Virus record (IMG/VR): IMGVR_UViG_3300037261_000066 | Coordinates: 1-26,488 of that record | Source: a virus | DNA: 26,488 nt | Strand: one strand, 5' to 3' | In this document: in pieces, positions 20,158 through 26,488 of the stretch | How positions within the stretch are numbered: the stretch's first letter is position 1 | Layout: every line of letters starts with the position of its first letter | Notes under the pieces: model-generated | Database searches by the model: none | The model's input: only the letters and a program-made list of their open reading frames with translations | What the model was told of the DNA's origin: nothing | Made by a program: the position numbers and the translations under genes

Positions 20158-20406
20158 ATGGATCATAAATCAATCGCACTCGCGCTGCACGCTTTAACCC
20201 CAGGAGCCCAATGGACTCTTTCTGGCAATGACCTTTCTGGGCTCACCTGGTTGGATCAGGTATACACTCAACCTACCCTTGATCAAATTAATGCTGCTAT
20301 CCTTGCTTATGTTGATCCTACGATTCAAGCCACCATTGACGCAAAAAATACCTCTTTGGCAGCGGATGCTCGTCTTAACGCACTACTCACAATACTTAGT
20401 TTGTAA
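20158..20406 (+). CDS. Tail-fibre-associated small protein, XkdW-like (82 aa)
   Basis: AAAGGAG (20145-20151) precedes ATG 20158. The layout matches small proteins usually found just after phage fibre genes: an N-terminal helix (MDHKSIALALHALTPGAQW), a beta turn TLSGNDLSGLTWLDQ, then QPTLDQINAAI, the W.D...PT..EI pattern. The C-terminal half is one helix (about residues 52-82). Some relatives are labelled tail-fibre assembly or XkdW-like; whether they are chaperones or structural is not settled. The position right after the 697-aa fibre gene supports a link to fibre assembly. Confidence 0.65.
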   Translation: MDHKSIALALHALTPGAQWTLSGNDLSGLTWLDQVYTQPTLDQINAAILAYVDPTIQATIDAKNTSLAADARLNALLTILSL

Positions 20407-20426
20407 AATAACGGAGGAGTAATAAA

Positions 20427-20636
20427 ATGAATGAAAGTAATGTTCAGGAAGCAGAAGTGGTGGAGAAACTTGTTGCAAAGAGTATAGATCGTGTAAAAGT
20501 CACGGAGAATCGTGATTCTTTTAAAAAGCAGATCGCTGATATTGATACTAGTCTTAGAAATCTAACAGAACATCGTTTAAAATTAATGGGGGCTATTGAT
20601 GCTTCGGAGCTTCTATTAAAGGAGATGGACAAATAA
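20427..20636 (+). CDS. Small coiled-coil protein (69 aa)
   Basis: CGGAGGAG (20412-20419) is a strong SD. The protein is almost entirely charged helix with heptad-like hydrophobics (VVEKLVAKSIDRVKVTENRD, FKKQIADIDTSLRNLTEHRL, KLMGAIDASELLLKEMDK), predicting a coiled coil, and has no Cys or membrane segment. Small helical proteins near fibre genes can act as assembly factors or chaperones, but no specific family is recognised. Its end overlaps the SD of the 49-aa gene. Confidence 0.8.
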   Translation: MNESNVQEAEVVEKLVAKSIDRVKVTENRDSFKKQIADIDTSLRNLTEHRLKLMGAIDASELLLKEMDK

Positions 20637-20637
20637 T

Positions 20638-20787
20638 ATGACAGTTCAATCATTAGTGCTATATGGACGAGAGTTATTTGGCCGTACTCTGTATAGTGTC
20701 AATAGCACTAGTGTTTCACCTATCAATCTATGGATTGAAGTGGAACAAGATAACACTGGAATTTGGACAGAAGTAGACCAATTCTAG
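20638..20787 (+). CDS. Small hypothetical protein (49 aa)
   Basis: ATG 20638 is one base after the previous stop, with GGAG (20621-20624) inside the previous gene as a distant SD. The product MTVQSLVLYGRELFGRTLYS continues to INLWIEVEQDNTGIWTEVDQF, with beta-like alternation and several aromatics. The frame is intact to TAG 20785-20787 and is followed two bases later by the ATG of the large nozzle-like gene, whose only good start depends on this stop. That tight coupling supports a real gene. The function is unknown. Confidence 0.65.
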   Translation: MTVQSLVLYGRELFGRTLYSVNSTSVSPINLWIEVEQDNTGIWTEVDQF

Positions 20788-20789
20788 CT

Positions 20790-23700
20790 ATGAACAAACA
20801 AACCATCCCTCTGCCAGGAACCCAAGGTGTATGGGATTCCTTTGTAAGCAAATATCAGCCTGATTCATCTAAAGTGCTGGATAATATGTTTACAAAAGGG
20901 TCTACCAACTTTGTAACTGATCAGACGGGGATGATTGATAAGCGCCAAGGCGGAGTCAAGTGGAATCGTACTGATTTTGCTGGTCCTGCTGCTGATTCAT
21001 ATGATGCAATATTTGAATCAGGTGCCCAGCATTATCTGCGTGTAGGGCAAGGCGTTCTTTCTGCTTCGACAGGTAATGGCCTCTTCACTACTATTGAATC
21101 AGGATTCTCTTCTGTAGGGAACTTTGAATTTGCCACCTATCAGGATAGAGTGTATGGAGATAATGGTATTAATTCCCCTATAGTCTATGACACTGTGACA
21201 AGCTACGGTGGGGTATCGTATTCATTCACCACAGGAAAGACAAAGATTATGGGGGCTCAATCACCCTTAACATCCCCTGTGGCAGGTACACCAACATCAG
21301 GTGGAGATGTACCTCCAGGTCCGCATAGATATGAAGTGACGTTTTTGTACTATGCTACACAGGAAGAGAGTAATGGTTCTCCTCCATCTAATGTGGAAGT
21401 CGCTACAGGGGTTTTAGCAAGTGATACGACGCAAGTACCACATATTCCATTTGTGGTAAGCCAAGTGATTGACGGATTTAATCTTCTAGTATCAAATACA
21501 TCTGGCATGTTCGCTGGGGACACCGTTACACAAGGAGCTAACACGACGACTATTGTGACTGTTACGGATCTAACACATCTTCAGGTCCTCAGTACATCGG
21601 GTTGGGTGGCTGCTAATAATACAATTCCTTTAACAAGTATTCCAATTGGTGGATATGGAGTGACTGCAAGGAACATCTATCGTGATAATAACGATGGCGT
21701 GTTTCTATTAGTGGGGACCATCAATGACAACACTACCACTACTTTCACTGATAGTACATTCATAGGTTCTACACCTACACCAATTCCTACAGATAATAAC
21801 GTACCACCCACATTTAGTAAGATAGCGCTTTGGCTGGATTCTTTGTGGATAGCCCCGACAGGTAATACTAATACGCTATTATTCAGTAATGCCGGAGCAC
21901 CTGATGTCTTTGGTGGAAATAACTTTGTAGTGTGCCAGAGTGATGATATTATTACAGCTATCCAGGTATATAATGGAACACTGTATGTATGGGGACTCCA
22001 TTCATTTGGTAGCATTCAAGGTACTACACCCGATACTTTTCATTACTATAACATCAGTAATACTGTAGGGTGTGTTGATAATCGTTCTATTGAAATTAGA
22101 TCGATTGTATCCATTCCTACTCTTTGGTGGCTGAGTAACAAAGGTATTTATTATTCCAATGGATACACTGTGGAGTACGGTTCTGACCTCATTCAAGACC
22201 TTGTTAATTTAAACCTCTCCCAAGTTAATTTCACTCTAAACCAGAATGTGCAGAACTCACAAGCACAATTTGCTGGTGGTACTTCTACACCAGGGATTGA
22301 CATCACCACCATTCCAGGAACTATCACTACGACTAATCCTGAAGCAGATTTTAGCACTACAGCCGACTGGCTTGGTGGATCAGTGGTAACTAATCTCAAA
22401 ACGAGTGATGTTCCATTTGCAGAAGTGCCTACACAGTTTGTACCCTCTCCGGCGTCAGGTGTCTTAGGTGGATCAGCTGAAATATCTGGGTTAGATATTA
22501 CTCTTCCAACAGCTAGTCCATGGACAGGAGACGGGTCTTTAGCGGTTCAATCTTATTTTCCATCAGCAGAGACACGTAGAGGGGCCGTTAGTTTTATTCC
22601 TCCACGTACTGGTACTATAACGCAAATACAAGGCCAGATAAGTTGTAATACTTCCCAATTAACAGGTAATACTGTATCTGCGACAGTAGGAGTTTATACT
22701 GACTCTTTTGCCGCTCCGGGCGCGAATCTATTCACTAGTAGTCCTTTTGTATTCACTAGTGCCTCTGGGATAAGAAATTTAACTGCATCATGCTCAGTAT
22801 CGGCAACAGCCGGAACACAATATTGGATTGTTATTATTCTATCATATAGTTCATCGTTTGCCTACAATATTGGCTACCCTACTGTCTCCTTTGATACAAC
22901 AAATGTTTATTCCGCTGGTGGTTCCCCCGCTGTGCTGGGCTGGAATGGGTTTGGTTGGACAACAGTTCCAGCTAGTTTTAGTGGACCGGCAGTTTCAATG
23001 GCCTCGACCTACACCTTTGTTGTAACACCAATACTCCCATCAGGATCATGGACTTCTCCTATTTTCGATAGTGGAGCAATTGATGGGATAGCAGGAAATA
23101 TTCTTGAATCAGGAATTTATCCATCTTTCACAACGGGGAGTGTAACAGTATTCGGTTCTCCAAATCCCGATATGTCCAGTAGCACTTCACAGACTATCAC
23201 TACCCCTAATGGAACGAATGCTTTAAGCTTATCAGGATTCCGGTATTGGCAGACTGTAATTAATCTTTCTACGACCAGTGAAACCAATGTCCCTATTATG
23301 GGCATACCCATATTAACTTTTGCTACTACTGCCACATGGGTGTCACAACCGATCCATGCTACAACGGATAATACAGGCTGGGGAACATTAACGTTTATAG
23401 GAAGTACACCCGCTGGAACGAGTATCAGTGTCGCTATTTCTACCTCGCCTGATAACATTACGTATTCAAGCTTTGGACCTATTAGTGGGGCAGCAACGGA
23501 GCCCTGGGCGAAAATACGATTCATCCTTACTACGGATGCTGGAGATACCGTAAGTCCTGCCCTGGCAGAAATTACTCTGACATGGAACCTATCCTCTACT
23601 ATTGAGAGTAGTAGCATTGATACGGGTGTTACTCCTGTAGGCTTCAGCACCATGCAATTTGTGCAATCAAATCCTGGTGTGGGAACCGTACAAATGTTTA

Positions 23701-24473
23701 TTCGTACCGCTACAACTGCCCTTGGATTAGCGTCAGCCACATATGTGCTTGTCCCTAATGGCACCTTTCCCGCACTAACGCCCGATGAATTCGTTCAAAC
23801 GAAATTAATATTAACAGCAGGTGCTAACGCTTCTCCACAGATTACTTCTATTACCGTTAGTTGGTTCATAAGCTCCGGAACAGTAAGTGTTCGTTGTGCC
23901 AGCTTATTTTATAACAAGACCTATTATTTAGCTGTAGCAACGATTGGAGCCACTGCAAATGATATCCTTATTGAGCTGGATCAGTTTGGCAAATGGCGTA
24001 TACAAACAGGTCAATCTGTTGGGACACTCCTGCTTTATTTCAACACTCTATATTTTTCTGACGGAATAAATAGTAATATATATAATGGCTTTATTGCTCC
24101 TACAGACAATGGTACAGCTATTACAATGGACGTGCGTACGAAAGCTTGGCAAGAAACAGATGATATTTTTCTTAAAGTACCTCGTGCTCTCAAAGTGACG
24201 GGTATACACACAGGCACATTGATACATGCTTATTATTCTACGGACAGAGGTAATACATTTGTGGAGATGTTTAACGAATTAGGCACCTTTGGGTATCAAA
24301 CTACGTTTACAGGCTTAGAATTTGTTACACTCTTTGTACCTAATGCGGATACTTTAGTTCCAGGAAGAACATTAATATATCGTTTAGTATCTGATGATGT
24401 GCTCCCTTGTTCTATCAGCAAGGTTGAACCAACTATGTATGCACGAAAGGGCCGTTATTTGAATAACGGCTAA
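20790..24473 (+). CDS. Large tail protein with beta-propeller-like ends, probable tail nozzle
   Basis: The frame opens further upstream (TTG 20763) but ATG 20790, just after the previous stop, is the likely start, giving 1,227 aa. Residues about 1-160 start a propeller-like series (FEFATYQDRVYGDNGINSPI). About 160-330 form a fibronectin-like unit (GPHRYEVTFLYYATQEESNG to VTARNIYRDNNDGVFLLVGT) with a second domain inserted in it. About 340-480 continue the propeller (LLFSNAGAPDVFGGNNFVVC, YVWGLHSFGSIQG, WWLSNKGIYYSNGYTVEY). About 510-1035 are several beta domains probably inserted as one block. Residues about 1040-1227 return to propeller type (YYLAVATIGATANDILIELD, GKWRIQ, YFSDGINSNIYNG). This fits podovirus tail-nozzle proteins, but the match is by pattern, so confidence is moderate. 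Confidence 0.7.
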   Translation: MNKQTIPLPGTQGVWDSFVSKYQPDSSKVLDNMFTKGSTNFVTDQTGMIDKRQGGVKWNRTDFAGPAADSYDAIFESGAQHYLRVGQGVLSASTGNGLFTTIESGFSSVGNFEFATYQDRVYGDNGINSPIVYDTVTSYGGVSYSFTTGKTKIMGAQSPLTSPVAGTPTSGGDVPPGPHRYEVTFLYYATQEESNGSPPSNVEVATGVLASDTTQVPHIPFVVSQVIDGFNLLVSNTSGMFAGDTVTQGANTTTIVTVTDLTHLQVLSTSGWVAANNTIPLTSIPIGGYGVTARNIYRDNNDGVFLLVGTINDNTTTTFTDSTFIGSTPTPIPTDNNVPPTFSKIALWLDSLWIAPTGNTNTLLFSNAGAPDVFGGNNFVVCQSDDIITAIQVYNGTLYVWGLHSFGSIQGTTPDTFHYYNISNTVGCVDNRSIEIRSIVSIPTLWWLSNKGIYYSNGYTVEYGSDLIQDLVNLNLSQVNFTLNQNVQNSQAQFAGGTSTPGIDITTIPGTITTTNPEADFSTTADWLGGSVVTNLKTSDVPFAEVPTQFVPSPASGVLGGSAEISGLDITLPTASPWTGDGSLAVQSYFPSAETRRGAVSFIPPRTGTITQIQGQISCNTSQLTGNTVSATVGVYTDSFAAPGANLFTSSPFVFTSASGIRNLTASCSVSATAGTQYWIVIILSYSSSFAYNIGYPTVSFDTTNVYSAGGSPAVLGWNGFGWTTVPASFSGPAVSMASTYTFVVTPILPSGSWTSPIFDSGAIDGIAGNILESGIYPSFTTGSVTVFGSPNPDMSSSTSQTITTPNGTNALSLSGFRYWQTVINLSTTSETNVPIMGIPILTFATTATWVSQPIHATTDNTGWGTLTFIGSTPAGTSISVAISTSPDNITYSSFGPISGAATEPWAKIRFILTTDAGDTVSPALAEITLTWNLSSTIESSSIDTGVTPVGFSTMQFVQSNPGVGTVQMFIRTATTALGLASATYVLVPNGTFPALTPDEFVQTKLILTAGANASPQITSITVSWFISSGTVSVRCASLFYNKTYYLAVATIGATANDILIELDQFGKWRIQTGQSVGTLLLYFNTLYFSDGINSNIYNGFIAPTDNGTAITMDVRTKAWQETDDIFLKVPRALKVTGIHTGTLIHAYYSTDRGNTFVEMFNELGTFGYQTTFTGLEFVTLFVPNADTLVPGRTLIYRLVSDDVLPCSISKVEPTMYARKGRYLNNG
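24451..24470 (+). other. Perfect 8-bp hairpin at the end of the nozzle gene
   Basis: GCCGTTAT (24451-24458) and ATAACGGC (24463-24470) form a perfect stem with a TTGA loop, ending directly before the TAA stop (24471-24473). It encodes RYLNNG-type residues of the C-terminus as well. No T-run follows, so termination is doubtful; RNA stability or a brake on translating the short frame downstream are options. Confidence 0.5.
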
Positions 24474-24477
24474 TAAT

Positions 24478-24567
24478 ATGAAAAATAATCCAGCAACAAT
24501 GAAACGATATGGAATAGCATATCGAAGTAAGAATAAAGCTTCACTAAAAGAGGCGAATAATGGCTAA
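24478..24567 (+). CDS. Possible very small basic protein (29 aa)
   Basis: ATG 24478 to TAA 24565-24567 encodes MKNNPATMKRYGIAYRSKNK and nine more residues, a basic peptide. It starts four bases after the nozzle stop and its last eight bases overlap the start of the next gene, a typical coupled arrangement. There is no clear SD beyond the coupling, and the length is near chance, so it may simply be the leader for the next gene, whose AGAGG SD lies inside it. Confidence 0.35.
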   Translation: MKNNPATMKRYGIAYRSKNKASLKEANNG

Positions 24568-24826
24568 GTCACAGGTTAATAAAGTGAATCCACCGATTCC
24601 TTCTGATCGTCCTATGTTGACCGACTATTCTCAAAATATCCAAGGAAACATGGTAATACTATTTCAAGCTGCTCATGATCATCTTGTGCTATCTACTAAT
24701 CCATCCTCTAAGGATGGTAGCATCCAAACCGTTTCAATTGTAGATAATGGCAAATCCGTATATTTAGTAGCGAAGACATCAAGAGGATGGTTTCGTAGTG
24801 TAGATTTCACCGCTTTAGCAAGGTAA
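24560..24826 (+). CDS. Hypothetical tail-region protein (88 aa)
   Basis: AGAGG (24549-24553) lies six bases before ATG 24560. The product begins with a polar, Pro-containing segment (about residues 1-28: NPPIPSDRPMLTDYSQN). A small alpha/beta part follows: GNMVILFQAAHDHLVLSTNP, VSIVDNGKSVYLVAKTSRGW. There is no signal peptide, membrane helix or Cys. It is placed between the nozzle-like gene and two ejection-type genes, so it is probably a virion or assembly accessory protein. No family is recognised. Confidence 0.75.
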   Translation: MAKSQVNKVNPPIPSDRPMLTDYSQNIQGNMVILFQAAHDHLVLSTNPSSKDGSIQTVSIVDNGKSVYLVAKTSRGWFRSVDFTALAR

Positions 24827-24838
24827 TGGAGAACTAAT

Positions 24839-25813
24839 ATGGCTGACTCAACGACGAATGGAGCAGTTTCCGGAGGAGAAACAGGAGCGGGGATGGGGTC
24901 CGTAGCCGGTCCTTGGGGAGCTGTTGTTGGTGGACTGCTAGGCGCAGGGGCTGGCGCATTGAATGCGTCTAGAAGTCAGCCTACTCCCGACTTAACCGCT
25001 ATATTTCAGCAGATTGCGGCATCAGGGCAAGCTGAACAAAATCTCATAAATCAACTGCCTGTTGAACTACAACCGTTATACGCTCAGTATAAAGCATCTC
25101 AGGCCCAGGCTGGTACCCAGCTTCAAGGGGCTACTACCCAAATTGGCCAGAACCTATTAGGACAAACCCAGAATCTTTATGGTCCTACTTCACCAGCTGT
25201 TCAAGCCACACTTGCTGCGTTAAAACAACAAGACTATTCGACTCAACCAGGCACAATGAATACGCTGAAAGCCAATCTTGCTGCGACAGGTGGATTAAGT
25301 CGCGGGGGCGCGGCAAATGCAATTACGAAAGCTACCCTAGCCCCTGCTGCTCAGTATTCACAGCAAGCTGCCACTGTAACAGGTAATCAACTCAACACTC
25401 AGCAACAGAATGTGCAAGCTGCTATGAATAAGATTGCCGCGATGGATGATGCTACAGCCAATTCCTTATTCGGTATGAGCAAAGATCAGGCACAGCAGAT
25501 TCTGACAGGGGGGCGTACTGATCTTCAGAATCAATTATCATTGATGATTAATAATATTAGTACACAGAACACACAAATGTTGAATGCTAATGGTATACAA
25601 ACCAATGCTGGATATCAAAATGCGGTAGCGAATAATGCTGGTCAAGCAGCGATTGTTAATGGATTGGCCAATACAGCAGGGCAGGGGATTTCTGCTGCAC
25701 TAGCATCACCAGGTACGTCAGGGGGAAGTACAGGACTACCTGCGGGGTCTGATGTAACAAGTTCAGATTATCAGACGAATGCCGCAGCCAATAACCCGAA
25801 TTGGGGAGGATAA
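24839..25813 (+). CDS. Internal virion (ejection-type) protein (324 aa)
   Basis: GGAGA (24827-24831) precedes ATG 24839. The N-terminus (about residues 8-45) is Gly/Ala-rich with a hydrophobic helix-like stretch (GSVAGPWGAVVGGLLGAGAG), a glycine-zipper pattern that can insert into membranes. The rest is rich in Ala, Gln, Asn and Thr with long helices (QQIAASGQAEQNLINQLPVE, LKQQDYSTQPGTMNTLKANL, MSKDQAQQILTGGRTDLQNQ) and few charged or aromatic residues. This composition is typical of podovirus DNA-ejection proteins that form a channel across the cell envelope. The position after the nozzle fits. The assignment rests on composition and context, with no diagnostic motif. Confidence 0.72.
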   Translation: MADSTTNGAVSGGETGAGMGSVAGPWGAVVGGLLGAGAGALNASRSQPTPDLTAIFQQIAASGQAEQNLINQLPVELQPLYAQYKASQAQAGTQLQGATTQIGQNLLGQTQNLYGPTSPAVQATLAALKQQDYSTQPGTMNTLKANLAATGGLSRGGAANAITKATLAPAAQYSQQAATVTGNQLNTQQQNVQAAMNKIAAMDDATANSLFGMSKDQAQQILTGGRTDLQNQLSLMINNISTQNTQMLNANGIQTNAGYQNAVANNAGQAAIVNGLANTAGQGISAALASPGTSGGSTGLPAGSDVTSSDYQTNAAANNPNWGG

Positions 25814-25814
25814 T

Positions 25815-26488
25815 ATGGCCGATAATTTTAACATCAATACTACACAAGGTCAGGCTAACGAAGCCGAAGGATTAGATCAAAACAATCCAGCGATGACCTA
25901 TGTGGACTTTGCCAATCAGATTGCCAAGAACTCGCTGAATACTCAAGGGCAGCAGAATGCCATTCAACAAGCGCAGCTTATGCTTAAACAGAAACAGCAA
26001 GGAGCCACTGAAGGTATTAATCCTGTCACTAAAGGATACATATCTAAAGATGAAGCTGCTGCATTGATACGAGCGGAACTCACTGCTAAGAATCTCTTGT
26101 CTCCGGATGTAGAAACACAAATACAGTCTTGGTATACCGCTGCTCCTGATATGGTGGAACAGCAAGCTGTCAAAGATTTCACTTCCCGTTACTTACCGAA
26201 AGAAGGTAAAACAGGTGCGCCTTTTCTGGCCACGGCTGCTGATGCAGCTGATACAGATAAGACTGATGAAACAGGGAAGCCTCTTATTGCAGACCAGATG
26301 TACTCTGCCACTACGGATGCCAAAGGCAATGTGACCTATGAGCGGGGCGGTCAAGAAAAAACCGATAACTCTGCCTCCCTTGGAGAGAAGGACAACCAAT
26401 TCTGGCAGCGTCAATGGACGACGGCTGTTGCTAATAAGATTAATCCGTATCTATCATCCAGCCGTACACAGGTGGGTGTAGCATTGGC
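25815..26488 (+). CDS. Second probable internal virion protein, truncated by the window end
   Basis: ATG 25815 follows the previous stop by one base, with GGAGGA (25805-25810) as SD. The frame stays open to the last base, giving 224 codons of an incomplete gene. The visible part starts MADNFNINTTQGQANEAEGL and is hydrophilic and helical, rich in Q, A, N, T and K (IAKNSLNTQGQQNAIQQAQL, SKDEAAALIRAELTAKNLLS). It has a region around residues 100-130 with MVEQQAVKDFTSRYLPKEGK. Like its neighbour it fits an ejection or internal core protein, and such proteins are often long, so most of it may lie beyond the window. No enzymatic domain is visible in this part. Confidence 0.8.
   Translation, partial: MADNFNINTTQGQANEAEGLDQNNPAMTYVDFANQIAKNSLNTQGQQNAIQQAQLMLKQKQQGATEGINPVTKGYISKDEAAALIRAELTAKNLLSPDVETQIQSWYTAAPDMVEQQAVKDFTSRYLPKEGKTGAPFLATAADAADTDKTDETGKPLIADQMYSATTDAKGNVTYERGGQEKTDNSASLGEKDNQFWQRQWTTAVANKINPYLSSSRTQVGVAL

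Noticed and set aside
23117-23764. 215-aa frame on the minus strand
   Set aside because: It lies opposite the nozzle-like gene with no SD; Thr/Ser-rich coding often leaves long Val/Gly-rich antisense frames. The other minus-strand frames are rejected for the same reason.

Overview
The window is part of a double-stranded DNA tailed-phage genome (Caudoviricetes), and everything I can support as a gene lies on the + strand. It covers packaging, head, fibre, connector and early tail or ejection genes. Genes are closely packed, often with TAATG stop-start overlaps or gaps of a few bases, and most have a purine-rich Shine-Dalgarno (SD) site. The terminase, portal, scaffold, a major capsid protein (MCP) resembling the N4-gp56 family, a head-tail adaptor, a probable tail nozzle and Ala/Gln-rich ejection-type proteins suggest a podovirus-like particle. 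Nothing in the sequence fixes the host. An ice-binding-type domain hints at a cold or aquatic setting, but this is inference.

Layout. 1-160: gene-free sequence that can fold. 161-234: tRNA-His. 263-710: two small genes. 774-1940: a predicted virion protein with a DUF3494 ice-binding-like domain. 2012-5736: a coiled-coil protein, large terminase and portal. 5738-7328: two small conserved-type proteins and the scaffold. 7338-7412: a tRNA with a CAT anticodon. 7413-7637: a strongly structured MCP leader. 7638-9224: the MCP gene, split by a group I intron (7990-8631) that carries an endonuclease VII-type HNH gene. 9305-11130: small head-associated proteins. 11146-17298: eight beta-rich, repetitive fibre or decoration-like proteins. 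17310-18035: head-tail adaptor. 18049-20636: a large tail-fibre-like protein, a fibre-assembly-like protein and a small coiled-coil protein. 20638-24473: a 49-aa protein and a 1,236-codon frame (1,227 aa from its best start) with beta-propeller-like ends. 24478-26488: small proteins, an ejection-type protein, and a second such gene cut by the window end.

How it works together: the terminase packages DNA through the portal into a procapsid built by the scaffold and the spliced MCP. The adaptor and nozzle extend the portal into a short tail. The last two genes probably supply internal proteins ejected into the host. The many fibre-like genes between the MCP and the adaptor may decorate the head or tail.

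Most notable are: (1) an ice-binding-like beta-helix fused to a phage N-terminal domain with no signal peptide; (2) a group I intron in the MCP gene, for which P1, P3-P10 and both splice sites can be read directly; (3) a two-copy RNA hairpin with an invariant CTC/T internal loop, changed stems and the same 3' flank, found after the ice-binding-like gene and after the MCP; (4) a 17-bp bulged helix in the MCP leader.
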